DNA of 64,000 bases from Haloferax prahovense DSM 18310 (GTDB lineage Archaea; Halobacteriota; Halobacteria; Halobacteriales; Haloferacaceae): assembly GCF_000336815.1 (NCBI RefSeq), contig NZ_AOLG01000011.1, positions 1-64,000 on the forward strand, in the 5' to 3' direction. Within the stretch, counting starts at the first letter, position 1, and the number at the start of each line of letters is the position of its first letter. Of this stretch, positions 15,931-24,565 are shown piece after piece. Both the position numbers and the translations under genes were made by a program. The notes below the pieces were generated by a model. It was not told the origin of the DNA and searched no databases. It was given only the letters and a program-made list of their open reading frames with translations.

Positions 15931-16256
15931 ACCCCCACCAATGCACCACTCCACCAAAAGACTTATTCTATGATGAGTAAATAATTCAGCCACGGTGAGC
16001 GCCCTGCGTCGTCGCACCAGCCCATGACGAACCGTCTCGCGCGGACCAGCCTGTCCAGCCCAACCGTGCCGGCGCTCTCCGAACCCGTGCCCGAACCGCG
16101 CCGAAGCCGATACCCCGTGCCCGTCGGCTTCTGAGGCGGTCTCGGTTTTCTCCTGACGGTCGCCCGACTCAGCGACGCGTTCGACCGACCGCAGAAAAGA
16201 GAGCATGTCGATTCGGCGGAGTGACGGCCCGACGGTTCGACGGCCCGACCGGCGGT
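15931..16256. other. Intergenic region between purB and gdh
   Basis: Both flanking genes are on the minus strand. The AT-rich part 15958-15990 (minus strand contains AATTATTTACTC and AGAATAAGTC) is the likely gdh promoter and GfcR target. Farther toward purB, GAAGCCGA (16103-16110) pairs with TCGGCTTC (16124-16131), an 8-base-pair stem with a 13-base loop that may be a purB 3' structure. I see no gene in it. Confidence 0.5.
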
Positions 16257-17648
16257 TCAGTTCTCGATGTCGTCGACGAGTTCGTCCGCGAGACCGACGT
16301 ACGTCGCGGGCGTGAGCGCGAGCAGTTCCTCGCGAGTCCCCTCGTCCACGTCGAGCTCCGCAAACAGGTCGTGGAAGTCGTCGAGGGTCACTTCGCGGCC
16401 GCGGGTGAGCTCCTTCACTCGCTCGTAGGCCTGCGTGTCGCCCTCGCGGCGGAGAATCGTCTGGACGGCCTCGCCGATGATGGCCGGCGTGTCGTCGAGT
16501 TCGTCGCGCATGACCTGCTCGTTCGGGACGACCTTTCCGAGGCCAGTCTGGGTCTTCTTGTAGCCGATGAGGCAGTGGGCGAACGCCGCGCCGATGTTCC
16601 GCTTGACCGTGGAGTCCGAGAGGTCGCGCTGGAGGCGCGAGGTCGTCACGTAGTCGGCGAGGAACGTCAGGTCCGCGTTGGCCTTCGAGAGGTTGCCCTC
16701 GGAGTTCTCGAAGTCGATGGGGTTGACCTTGTGCGGCATCGTCGACGAGCCGGTCTCGCCCTCGACGGCCTCCTGTCCCAGATAGCGGTCGGAGACGTAG
16801 AGCCACGCGTCGCGGTCGAGATCGACGAGGACGTTGTTGACGCCGCGGACGGCGTCGAACAGCGCCGCGAGGTCGTCGCAGGGGTTGACCTGCGTGGCGA
16901 GCGCGGTGTGTTCGAGGCCGAGCGACCCGACGAACTCGCGGGAGAACGCCCGCCAGTCAACGCCGGGGTAGGCGGCGACGTGAGCCGCGTAGACGCCCGA
17001 CGCGCCCGCGAGTTTGCCGGCGAGGTCGTCGGACGCGGCCTCGACGCGGGCGAGCGTCCGGCCGAGGCGAGCGGCGTAGACGGCCATCTCCTTGCCGAAC
17101 GTCGTCGGCGTCGCGGGTTGGCCGTGGGTTCGCGCGAGCATGGGCACGTCGCGGAACTCCTGTGCGAGCGAGACGAGTTCGTCTCGCGTGTCGCGGAGTT
17201 CGGGCACGAGCACCTCTTCGACCGCGCCCTTCACCATGAGGCGCTGGGCGAGGTTGTTCACGTCCTCGGAGGTGAGGCCGAAGTGAATCCACGGGTGGAC
17301 CGACTCGTCGGTCTCGGTGCGGATGAAGTACTCGACGGCCTTCACGTCGTGGTTCGTCGCCGAGTAGCCCGCCGCGCCCTCGACTTCGAGTCGTTTCACG
17401 AGATCGGCGTCGTCGGCGTCGAACTCCTCGTAGAGCGCCCGGAGGCCGGCGCGCTCGCTCTCGGAGAACGAAAGCGGCGTCGCGTCGAGGTCGGCGAGCG
17501 CGAGGAGGTACTCCGCTTCGACTTCAACGCGGGCGCGCATGAGGGCGGCCTCGCTCACGTGCGATGCGAGGGGTGCGGTTCGGGAGGCGTATCGCCCGTC
17601 GAGCGGGGACACCGCGTACAGCGGGTCGTGCCGGTCGGCGTCGGTCAT
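16257..17648 (-). CDS. purB: Adenylosuccinate lyase
   Basis: 463-residue enzyme of the fumarase/aspartase superfamily, cleaving SAICAR and adenylosuccinate in purine synthesis. The signature loop GSSTMPHKVNP (consensus GSSxMPxKxNP) is intact near residue 295, with HTGLTSEDVNN-like FGLTSEDVNNLAQ and ARTHGQPATPTTFGKE earlier. The ATG at 17648 (MTDADRHDPL) begins at the conserved N terminus. It is divergent from purNH with a shared 189-base AT-rich control region, a natural arrangement for coregulated purine genes. Confidence 0.95.
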   Translation of the reverse strand: MTDADRHDPLYAVSPLDGRYASRTAPLASHVSEAALMRARVEVEAEYLLALADLDATPLSFSESERAGLRALYEEFDADDADLVKRLEVEGAAGYSATNHDVKAVEYFIRTETDESVHPWIHFGLTSEDVNNLAQRLMVKGAVEEVLVPELRDTRDELVSLAQEFRDVPMLARTHGQPATPTTFGKEMAVYAARLGRTLARVEAASDDLAGKLAGASGVYAAHVAAYPGVDWRAFSREFVGSLGLEHTALATQVNPCDDLAALFDAVRGVNNVLVDLDRDAWLYVSDRYLGQEAVEGETGSSTMPHKVNPIDFENSEGNLSKANADLTFLADYVTTSRLQRDLSDSTVKRNIGAAFAHCLIGYKKTQTGLGKVVPNEQVMRDELDDTPAIIGEAVQTILRREGDTQAYERVKELTRGREVTLDDFHDLFAELDVDEGTREELLALTPATYVGLADELVDDIEN

Positions 17649-17762
17649 GTCTGAGTCGTCACGATGGGGGAGGTTAAACGCCGGGGGTTCGTCGCCGCCG
17701 CGGAGGCGATACTTGCGCACATGTATGCCTACTCAGACGCACTCTGCGGCTGCGTGTCGTCG

Positions 17763-17789
17763 CATATATACATAATCGAGCATATATTA
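17763..17789 (+). promoter_or_regulatory. AT-rich TATA cluster between purB and purNH
   Basis: Two near-identical elements, GCATATATAC (17762-17771) and GCATATATTAC (17780-17790), lie in the purB-purNH divergent gap, 48-75 bases before the purNH ATG. Either can serve as a TATA box; the doubled motif may also be an operator common to both purine genes. Confidence 0.45.
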
Positions 17790-17837
17790 CCGTCGAGGAC
17801 CGCAACCACTTTGAGGGCCGCGAGTCCCCTTTCTCAC

Positions 17838-19415
17838 ATGGTCACCATCGCCGGTCTCGCGAGCAACCGCGGACGAAACCTTCGCAACATCGCCGACCGC
17901 GCCCCCGGCGGGGCGGAACTCGGCGTCGTCGTCTCGAACAGCGCCGACGCGCCCGTCCTCGACTGGGCGGACGAACACGGTATCCCCAGCGAAGTCGTCG
18001 AGCGCGGCGACGACGAGGCCCGCGAGTCCCACGAGGAGCGCATCCTCGACGTCCTCGCGGACTACGACTTCGACCTCGTCTGCCTCGACGGCTACATGCG
18101 CGTGCTCACCTCGACGTTCCTCGACGCCGCGCCGACGACGCTCAACGTCCACCCGTCGTTGCTCCCCGCATTCCCCGGCATGGACGCCCACGAACAGGTG
18201 CTCGACGCCGGCGTCAAGACGACCGGCTGTACGGTCCACGTCGTCAACGAGGAGGTCGACGCCGGCCCCATCGTCACGCAAGAGGCCGTTCCGGTCTACA
18301 CCGACGACGACGCGGATGACCTCAAATCTCGCGTCCTCTACGACGCCGAGTTCAAGGCCTACCCGCGCGCAGTCCGCTGGTTCGCCGAGGACCGCGTAAC
18401 GGTCGAAGACGATTCCGTCACCGTCGAGGGCGACGTTGACGCCGGGTTGCCCGAGCGCCGCGTCACCTCCGAGGACCGCTACGACGAACTCCGATACGGC
18501 GAGAACCCCCATCAGGACGCCGCGGTCTACGTGGACGAGACGTGCGACGAGGCGTCGGTCGTCGGCGCGCCCCAGCTCAACGAGGGCGCGAAGGGACTCT
18601 CGTACAACAACTACAACGACGCCGACGGCGCGCTGAACATCATCAAGGAGTTCGACGAGCCCGCCGCGGCGGTCATCAAGCACACGAACCCCGCCGGCTG
18701 TGCCACCGCCGACACGCTCGCTGAAGCCTACGCCGACGCCCTCGCCACCGACCCGATGAGCGCCTTCGGCGGCATCGTCGCGCTCAACCGCGAGTGCGAC
18801 GCCGAGACGGCGGAACTCATCATCGACTCGTTCAAAGAAGTCGTCGTCGCGCCCGGCTACACCGACGACGCGCTCGACGTGCTGACCGAGAAGAAGAACC
18901 TTCGCGTCCTCAATGTGGGCGACCTCGGCGAGCGCACCGAGACCTACACCGAGAAGGCGCTCGTCGGCGGGCGGCTCGTTCAGGAGCGCGACCTCTGGAC
19001 GCCGACGCTCGAGGACCTCGAAGTCGTCACCGAGACCGAACCCACGGACGAGCAGTTGGAGACGATGCTGTTCGCGTGGAAGGGGCTGAAGCACGTGAAG
19101 TCCAACGGCATCCTCTTCGCCAAGGGAACCGAGACGGTCGGCGTCGGCATGGGGCAGGTCTCCCGCGTCGACGCGGTCGAACTCGCCGCGATGAAGGCCG
19201 AGGAACACGCCGAGGGCAAGGACGCGCAGGGTGCCGTCATGGCCTCCGACGCGTTCTTCCCGTTCCCGGACGGCGTGGAAAAGGCGGCCGACGCGGGTAT
19301 CGAGGCGGTCATCCAGCCCGGCGGCTCGGTGAACGACGAGGACGTCATTGCGGCCTGCAACGAGCGCGGGATTGCGATGGTCTTCACCGGGCAGCGGTGT
19401 TTCAGGCACGATTAG
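17838..19415 (+). CDS. purH: PurN-PurH fusion: GAR transformylase plus AICAR transformylase
   Basis: 525-residue bifunctional formyltransferase. Residues 1-195 are a PurN-type domain (TLNVHPSLLPAFPGMDAHEQ, with the catalytic HPS segment). Residues from about 205 are the AICAR transformylase part of PurH (LRYGENPHQDAAVYVD, VIKHTNPAGCA). The N-terminal IMP cyclohydrolase domain of bacterial PurH is absent, as usual in haloarchaea, where PurO performs that step. The C terminus RCFRHD is native, compare RHFRH in bacterial PurH. The final codons and stop lie inside the first unit of an unusual repeat array. Confidence 0.95.
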   Translation: MVTIAGLASNRGRNLRNIADRAPGGAELGVVVSNSADAPVLDWADEHGIPSEVVERGDDEARESHEERILDVLADYDFDLVCLDGYMRVLTSTFLDAAPTTLNVHPSLLPAFPGMDAHEQVLDAGVKTTGCTVHVVNEEVDAGPIVTQEAVPVYTDDDADDLKSRVLYDAEFKAYPRAVRWFAEDRVTVEDDSVTVEGDVDAGLPERRVTSEDRYDELRYGENPHQDAAVYVDETCDEASVVGAPQLNEGAKGLSYNNYNDADGALNIIKEFDEPAAAVIKHTNPAGCATADTLAEAYADALATDPMSAFGGIVALNRECDAETAELIIDSFKEVVVAPGYTDDALDVLTEKKNLRVLNVGDLGERTETYTEKALVGGRLVQERDLWTPTLEDLEVVTETEPTDEQLETMLFAWKGLKHVKSNGILFAKGTETVGVGMGQVSRVDAVELAAMKAEEHAEGKDAQGAVMASDAFFPFPDGVEKAADAGIEAVIQPGGSVNDEDVIAACNERGIAMVFTGQRCFRHD

Positions 19416-19667
19416 TGCCTGAAACTCGTGGCCGGGTGTAACCCGGACACGGTGCTTTAGGCACGATTGAGCGGAGCGAAAGAGAGCCTAAAGCTCGAAG
19501 CACGACCGAAGGGAGTGCTTCGGTGTTTCCGCCACGATTAGTGGTGGAAACTCGTGGCCGCGCGTAGCGCAGACGCGATACTTCCGTCACGACTGAACAG
19601 CGTGAAGAAGTGACGGAAGTCAGCGAGACGAGCGGTGCGAGTCTCGCGCGATTTTAGACACGACTGG
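19395..19667 (+). repeat. Array of five purH 3'-end-like units with paired hairpins
   Basis: Units start at 19395, 19450, 19521, 19576 and 19647, so lengths alternate 55, 71, 55, 71 and the period is exactly 126. Each starts with in-frame codons reading Arg-Cys-Phe-Arg-His-Asp-stop (unit 4 has Tyr for Cys; degraded unit 5 has Asp for Cys and TGG for the stop). The second Arg codon is AGG, AGG, CGC, CGT and AGA; Phe, Asp and stop codons vary too. In units 1-4 the codons are followed by their own complement: 19400-19409 with 19415-19424, 19454-19462 with 19486-19494, 19526-19535 with 19541-19550, 19580-19590 with 19610-19620. A second stem ends each unit. Unit 1 contains the real purNH stop. 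Confidence 0.85.
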
Positions 19668-19762
19668 GCATCTCCGCTCTCACTTCCAGACCTCCCGAGA
19701 CCGTTCCCACGTCCTAACACCGACGGTGTCCCTTCAAGTGTCGGCGAGGCGAACACAGAGGT

Positions 19763-20188
19763 ATGTACGAACACATCTTGGTGCCGACCGACGGGAGCGA
19801 GGGGACGATGCAGGCGGTCGAACACGCGCTCGAACTCGCCGACGCGGAGTCGAAGATTCACGTGCTGTCGGTCGTCGACCAGCGGGTGTACCTCGCCGCC
19901 GGCGGCGACCAACAGGACGCGGTCATCCAGTCGCTCCGCGACGACGCGGTACAGGCGGTCGAGCGGTGCGCCGAGAAATGCGAGGGGAAGGCCTCGACGG
20001 CGACCGCAATCCGCGACGGCGTGCCGCACCGGGTCATCCTCGACTACGCCGACGAACACGACGTCGACGTGGTCGTGATGGGGACCCACGGGCGGACCGG
20101 TCGCGACAAACTCACGTCGCTCGGGAGCGTCACCGAGCGCGTCATCGAGAACGCCAAGCGCCCGGTGCTCGTCGTCCACATCGACTGA
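19763..20188 (+). CDS. Universal stress protein (single UspA domain)
   Basis: 141-residue cytoplasmic Usp. It has the N-terminal strand MYEHILVPTDGSEGTMQAVEHAL and the ATP-binding pattern VVMGTHGRTGRDKLTSLGSVTERVI (G-2x-G-9x-G[ST]) near residues 110-135, so it is of the nucleotide-binding type. It starts about 100 bases beyond the purNH repeat array and is followed by a hairpin at 20215. Third Usp-type coding sequence of the window, after the MnhE and APC fusions. Confidence 0.93.
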   Translation: MYEHILVPTDGSEGTMQAVEHALELADAESKIHVLSVVDQRVYLAAGGDQQDAVIQSLRDDAVQAVERCAEKCEGKASTATAIRDGVPHRVILDYADEHDVDVVVMGTHGRTGRDKLTSLGSVTERVIENAKRPVLVVHID

Positions 20189-20214
20189 AACCGGCGCGTT
20201 AAGCGCACTCCGGT

Positions 20215-20241
20215 GACGCTCCGGGGCGCTCGCGGAGCGTC
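20215..20241. terminator. Hairpin after the universal stress protein gene
   Basis: GACGCTCCG (20215-20223) and its exact complement CGGAGCGTC (20233-20241) surround a 9-base loop, 27 bases after the stop. No T tract follows. Confidence 0.45.
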
Positions 20242-20310
20242 GCCGATGGCGGCGGTGGCGGTCGGGGCTGTCGGGCGACCGGCGTCGTGTCGCAGGAGTG
20301 ACGTGGAGCG

Positions 20311-20320
20311 TTAGGCCTAA
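20311..20320 (+). promoter_or_regulatory. Palindromic TATA-like element before folCP
   Basis: TTAGGCCTAA is a perfect 10-base palindrome centred 30 bases before the ATG at 20346, so it sits exactly at the expected TATA position. It could be core promoter, operator, or both. Confidence 0.4.
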
Positions 20321-20345
20321 GCCCACCGTCCGGTTTCTCACGCGT

Positions 20346-22823
20346 ATGGAGTACCACGAGGCGGTGAACTTCCTTTTCGACCTCCGGCGGTTTCAGGTCA
20401 AGCCGGGGACCGAGTCGATTCAGCGGTTGCTCTCTCACCTCGGCGACCCCCACGAAGGCGTGTCGTTTGTGCAGGTCGCGGGGTCGAACGGCAAAGGAAG
20501 CACCGCCCGGATGGTCGACGCGATACTGCGCGAGTCGGGCGCGCACGTCGGCCTCTACACCTCACCGCACTTCGACGACGTGCGGGAGCGAATCCGCGTC
20601 GACGGCCGGAAGATTCCGAAGGCCGCGCTGTCGGCGTTCGTGGCCGAAGCAAAGCCGTACCTCGTCGAGCGGGCCGCCGACGGCGAGCCGCTGACCTTTT
20701 TCGAGACCGTGACCGCGCTCGCGCTGTGGTACTTCGACCGCGCGGACGTGGACGTGGCGGTCCTCGAAGTCGGGATGGGCGGCGAACTCGACGCGACGAG
20801 CGCCGTCGACCCGGTCGCCAGCGCCGTCACCAACGTCTCGCTCGAACACACCGCCGTCCTCGGCGACACCGTCGCGGAAATCGCGAAGACGAAAGCCGCA
20901 GTCGCGCCCGCCGACGCGCCGCTCGTGACCGGGGCGACCGGCGAGGCGCTGTCGGTCATCCGCGAGGAGGTCGGCGACGTGCTGACCGTCGGCGACGCCG
21001 GCTCCGACGCCGACGTTCGCGCCTCTTACGGCGGCCGCGTCAACCACCAGGAGGCCGCCGTCACCGTCGAGACCGACGACGAGACGCTCGACGTTCGAAT
21101 CCCGCTTTTGGGCGCGTATCAGGCCCAAAACGCCGGTATCGCCGTATCGCTGGCTCGGCAGGTCCGCCCCGACATCGGTGATGAGGCGATTCACCGCGGC
21201 CTCCGAAACGCCCACTGGCCGGGTCGGTTCGAGGTCATGGGCACGGAGCCGACGGTCGTCCTCGACGGCGCGCACAACCCCGACGCCTGCGCGCAGGTCG
21301 CCACCGTCCTCGACGAGTTCGACTACGACGACCTCCACCTCGTCTACGGGGCGATGCACGACAAGGACCACAGCGAGATGGTCGGAGCGCTCCCGGAGGT
21401 CGCGTCAGTCGTCACCTGTAAGGCGGATATCTCGCGGGGCGAAGACCCCGAGATTCTGTCGTCCGTCTTCGAGCGTCTCGACGGCCCCGAAGTGGAGACC
21501 GGCGGCGCGGTCGCCTCGGCGCTCGACCGGGCGCGCGCTCGCGCCGACCCCGACGACTGCGTGCTCGTCGTCGGCTCGCTGTACGTCGTCGCCGAGGCGC
21601 GCACGACGTGGACGCGGGCGGTCGTCCCGAAATCCCACCGCACCCTCGACGACGCCTGCCGGACGCTCGAACGCGCGAACGTCGCGGACGCCGCCGACCG
21701 GGGGGCGCGCGCGAAGCGGGCGGTCGACCGGACGGTCCACACCCGCGTCCAGCGCCGACAGGCCCGAGTGCTCCGCGAGGAACTGCTGTCCGTCGGCGGC
21801 GACTGCGCCGTCTCGGGCCACGAGTTCGGCGGCGAACTCGTCGACGTGGTCCTGACCGGGACGCTCGACCAGTTCGAGCGACTGACGGCGGCCCTCGAAG
21901 CCCGGCCGTACGCGCTCGCGGGGGTCGCAGCGGAGATTCGGGAGGCGCTCGGCGTCGGCGCGAGCGGCACCGACCGCGACGGCGCCGGCGAGTACCCGTG
22001 GGACGACGGCACGGCCGTCATGGGTATCCTGAACGTGACGCCGAACAGCTTCCACGACGGCGGGGAGTTCTACGACATCGACGACGCCGTCGAACAGGCG
22101 CGGGCGATGGTCGACGCCGGCGTGGACATCATCGACGTGGGCGGCGAGAGCACCCGTCCCGGCGCGGACGAGGTCCCCGTCGACGAGGAGGTTCGCCGCG
22201 TCGCGCCCGTCATCGAGGCCATCGCCGACCTCGACGTGCTCGTCTCGGTCGACACCCGGAAGGCGGCCGTCGGCGAGGCCGCCCTCGACGCCGGCGCGGA
22301 CATCCTCAACGACGTGACCGGCCTCGAAGACCCCGAGATGCGCTTTCTCGCGGCCGAGCGCGACACGCCCGTCATCGTGATGCACAGCATCGACGCGCCG
22401 GTCGACCCGTCCCGCGAGGTCGACTACGACGACGTGGTCGAGGACGTCATCGACGAACTGACCGAACTGGTGTTACTCGCCGAGAAGGCGGGCATCCCGC
22501 GGCGGAACCTCATCGTCGACCCCGGCCTCGGCTTCGGGAAGTCGAAGGCCGAGAACTTCGAACTCCTCGGGCGCGCCGACGAGTTCGCCGCGCTCGGCTG
22601 TCCGATTCTCGTCGGCCACTCCCACAAGTCGATGTTCTCGCTCGTCGGCGAAGAGCCGGGCGACAACCTCGCGGCGACCGTCGCGGGCACGGCCATCGCC
22701 GCCGACCGCGGGGCCGACATCGTCCGCGTCCACGACGTGCCGGAGAACGTCGCGGCCGTGAACGTTGCGCTCGCCTCGCGGGACCCGAGTCGGTTCGAAG
22801 ACGGCCCCGAGAGCGAAGACTGA
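20346..22823 (+). CDS. folCP: FolC-FolP fusion: folylpolyglutamate synthase / dihydropteroate synthase
   Basis: 825-residue fusion enzyme of folate synthesis. Residues 1 to about 420 are a Mur-ligase-like FolC with the P-loop VAGSNGKGSTARMVD and VLDGAHNPDACAQ. A linker domain (about 430-550) follows. From residue 559 the dihydropteroate synthase begins with MGILNVTPNSFHDGGEF and continues with VDIIDVGGESTRPGA and LIVDPGLGFGKSKAENFELL. The same fusion is established for Haloferax volcanii. The ATG at 20346 matches the TATA-like element; the longer frame from 20298 does not start at a conserved position. Confidence 0.95.
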   Translation: MEYHEAVNFLFDLRRFQVKPGTESIQRLLSHLGDPHEGVSFVQVAGSNGKGSTARMVDAILRESGAHVGLYTSPHFDDVRERIRVDGRKIPKAALSAFVAEAKPYLVERAADGEPLTFFETVTALALWYFDRADVDVAVLEVGMGGELDATSAVDPVASAVTNVSLEHTAVLGDTVAEIAKTKAAVAPADAPLVTGATGEALSVIREEVGDVLTVGDAGSDADVRASYGGRVNHQEAAVTVETDDETLDVRIPLLGAYQAQNAGIAVSLARQVRPDIGDEAIHRGLRNAHWPGRFEVMGTEPTVVLDGAHNPDACAQVATVLDEFDYDDLHLVYGAMHDKDHSEMVGALPEVASVVTCKADISRGEDPEILSSVFERLDGPEVETGGAVASALDRARARADPDDCVLVVGSLYVVAEARTTWTRAVVPKSHRTLDDACRTLERANVADAADRGARAKRAVDRTVHTRVQRRQARVLREELLSVGGDCAVSGHEFGGELVDVVLTGTLDQFERLTAALEARPYALAGVAAEIREALGVGASGTDRDGAGEYPWDDGTAVMGILNVTPNSFHDGGEFYDIDDAVEQARAMVDAGVDIIDVGGESTRPGADEVPVDEEVRRVAPVIEAIADLDVLVSVDTRKAAVGEAALDAGADILNDVTGLEDPEMRFLAAERDTPVIVMHSIDAPVDPSREVDYDDVVEDVIDELTELVLLAEKAGIPRRNLIVDPGLGFGKSKAENFELLGRADEFAALGCPILVGHSHKSMFSLVGEEPGDNLAATVAGTAIAADRGADIVRVHDVPENVAAVNVALASRDPSRFEDGPESED

Positions 22824-22890
22824 GACACCGCTGCCGGCTCAGGTCCCGTGCTCCGACAAATTCTTGTCACACATTTGATTAGTCTCGCGT

Positions 22891-23088
22891 ATGTCCCTCC
22901 TCCCGTACTGGCTCTCGACGGAGTTCCCACACGTGCTGGTCGTCGCGGTTCCCCTCCTGTTGATACTCTTCCCCGTCGGCGGTCTCGCCGCGAACGCGCT
23001 CGCCTCGCGGATGCTCGAACCGCGGCGGGACCTCGAACGCCGAGTGGCGGAACTGGAAACGAAACTCGACGAGCGGTCCGACGAGTGA
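22891..23088 (+). CDS. Small membrane protein with coiled-coil tail
   Basis: 65-residue protein with a single hydrophobic helix (residues 14-40, VLVVAVPLLLILFPVGGLAANAL) followed by a charged heptad-like helix (EPRRDLERRVAELETKLDE). Function unknown. The ATG at 22891 is 30 bases after an AT-rich element flanked by GACAA and TTGTC. It sits alone between folCP and the NRDE gene and uses normal high-GC codons. Confidence 0.7.
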   Translation: MSLLPYWLSTEFPHVLVVAVPLLLILFPVGGLAANALASRMLEPRRDLERRVAELETKLDERSDE

Positions 23089-23168
23089 GTGGCGTCTCCC
23101 GGTCGTTCGGGAGCCGAATCAGGTGCCGGACCGGGAGCCGGAGGCGGGGACAGCAGTCGGAGCCGGTG

Positions 23169-23173
23169 TTTTT
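23169..23173 (+). promoter_or_regulatory. TATA-like T tract before the NRDE gene
   Basis: TTTTT is centred 29 bases before the GTG at 23200, which supports the GTG as start and a leaderless transcript. Confidence 0.4.
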
Positions 23174-23199
23174 CTGCGCCGAGTGCCTACTCTCTTCTC

Positions 23200-23952
23200 G
23201 TGTGCACACTCATCCTCGCGTGGCAGGTGTTCGAAGACGCGCCGGTCGTCGTCGCCGCCAACCGCGACGAGCAACTCGGCAGGCCCGCCGAACCGCCACG
23301 GCGGTGGGACGACGGCGACGGTCCCGCAATCGTCGCCCCGCGGGACGCCGAGGCGGGCGGGACGTGGGTCGGCTACAACGACGCCGGCGTCTTCGTCGGC
23401 ATCACCAACCGCTGGGTCGAAGTCGCGGGCGGCGGCGAGCGTTCGCGGGGGCATCTCGTCCGCGACGCGCTCCGCCGTGAGACCGCCGAGGGCGCCGCCC
23501 GGTTCGTCGAACGCGCGGTCGACGACCACACCTACGACGGCTTCAACCTCGTCGTCGCCGACGAGAACGCCGCGCTGTTCTTCGAGTGGGACGGGAGCCT
23601 GTCGGTGCGGAACTTCGACCCCGGCGTCCGCGTCGTCGTCAACGTCGGCACGCCCGAGTCGTGGTTCGTCCCCGAACGACGGCCCGCGGTGGGCGAGCGG
23701 CAGGCCGACAACGCCCGGCGATTGGAGGAGGCGCTTCAGCCCGAGCCCGACGAGTCGGTAACGGCGTGGCGCGAGCGGGCGAAGGCGGCGCTGGGCGACC
23801 ACGACTTCGGCGTCTGCGTTCACGACCCGGAGGGTCGGTTCGGCACGCGCTCGTCGTCGGTCATCACGCTCGGTGAGGCGGAATTCGCGTACGAATTCGC
23901 CGACGGCCCGCCGTGTCAGACCGCCTTCGAACCGGTCGAACGTCAGGATTAA
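23200..23952 (+). CDS. NRDE-family protein (TANGO2-like)
   Basis: 250-residue protein of the NRDE family named for its Asn-Arg-Asp-Glu motif, here VVAANRDEQLGRPAEPP. With the GTG start at 23200 the protein begins MCTLIL, putting the conserved cysteine at position 2, as in N-terminal-nucleophile relatives. Upstream in-frame residues are low-complexity and lie over the promoter, so they were excluded. Eukaryotic relatives (TANGO2) are tied to Golgi organisation and heme or lipid handling; the archaeal role is unknown. Confidence 0.88.
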   Translation: MCTLILAWQVFEDAPVVVAANRDEQLGRPAEPPRRWDDGDGPAIVAPRDAEAGGTWVGYNDAGVFVGITNRWVEVAGGGERSRGHLVRDALRRETAEGAARFVERAVDDHTYDGFNLVVADENAALFFEWDGSLSVRNFDPGVRVVVNVGTPESWFVPERRPAVGERQADNARRLEEALQPEPDESVTAWRERAKAALGDHDFGVCVHDPEGRFGTRSSSVITLGEAEFAYEFADGPPCQTAFEPVERQD

Positions 23953-23977
23953 ACCGCTCGCACGACGTGTAGGTGGT

Positions 23978-24331
23978 ATGAGCGCGAGCGAAGCCGAGCA
24001 AGACCTTTCTTCCGACGAGCACGCGGGACTGGAACTCATCCGCGAGTCGGGCGGCATCCACCAGAGCGACTTCTGGAAAGAACTCGACATCTCCTCCCGG
24101 AAGGGGAGCCGCATCGCCGAGGTGCTGGAGTCGCTCGGACTCATCAAGCGAACCGAGACCGTCTACAACGGCCACACCACCTACTACCTCGAGCCCGCCG
24201 CGCGCGACCTCAGCTTCTCGATGCTGATGGCGGGCGACATGCTCTCGCCGCTCATCGGTGAAGAAGAGATCAACGCCAACAGCAACGCCTTCTCGCAGTG
24301 GCTCATGAACCTCGCCTACGAGGAGTACTGA
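23978..24331 (+). CDS. Winged-helix transcriptional regulator, MarR-like
   Basis: 117-residue DNA-binding protein. The wing domain spans residues 13-75 (GLELIRESGGIHQSDFWKEL, SSRKGSRIAEVLESLGLIKR, then YNGHTTYYLEP). The C-terminal 40 residues form helices (MLAGDMLSPLIGEEEINANS) that may mediate dimerisation. A TATA-like GATTAAACC lies 24-32 bases before the ATG. It converges with psmA across 234 bases in which I see no gene, only a pyrimidine-rich stretch with T runs near 24380-24425 that could terminate this gene. Confidence 0.82.
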   Translation: MSASEAEQDLSSDEHAGLELIRESGGIHQSDFWKELDISSRKGSRIAEVLESLGLIKRTETVYNGHTTYYLEPAARDLSFSMLMAGDMLSPLIGEEEINANSNAFSQWLMNLAYEEY

Positions 24332-24565
24332 GACGACCGCGGTCTCGTTCGAGAACCCGATAGACGACCGCTTTCCCGATTCTGTTTCCGGTCCGTTTTC
24401 GTTCCGTTCGGGTCTGTTTTCATCCCATCCAGCGTCTCGCTTGCACCCGTGAGCGACCGTGAGCGACGTGACCGCTCTGCCCGCCGCGTCCGAGCAGACG
24501 GCGCAGTCGCTCGGGGGATGGGAGTCGAAGAAGAACGCGCGAGAACGGGAACCGCGGGACGCGGT

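Noticed and set aside
14857..16806. A much longer N terminus for glucose dehydrogenase, since the frame is open to 16806.
   Set aside because: The extension crosses an AT-rich promoter and the purB coding region, and the enzyme family length of 357 residues fits the ATG at 15930.
19395..19415. The idea that a repeat had invaded the purNH gene and replaced its natural C terminus.
   Set aside because: The encoded ending Cys-Phe-Arg-His-Asp is the native PurH ending (bacterial PurH ends in a similar Arg-His-Phe-Arg-His), so the first unit is the gene's own end and the others are the copies.
17838..19415. PurH looked truncated because the IMP cyclohydrolase domain is missing.
   Set aside because: Haloarchaea normally have PurN joined to only the AICAR transformylase part, with PurO doing the cyclisation; the frame is intact.
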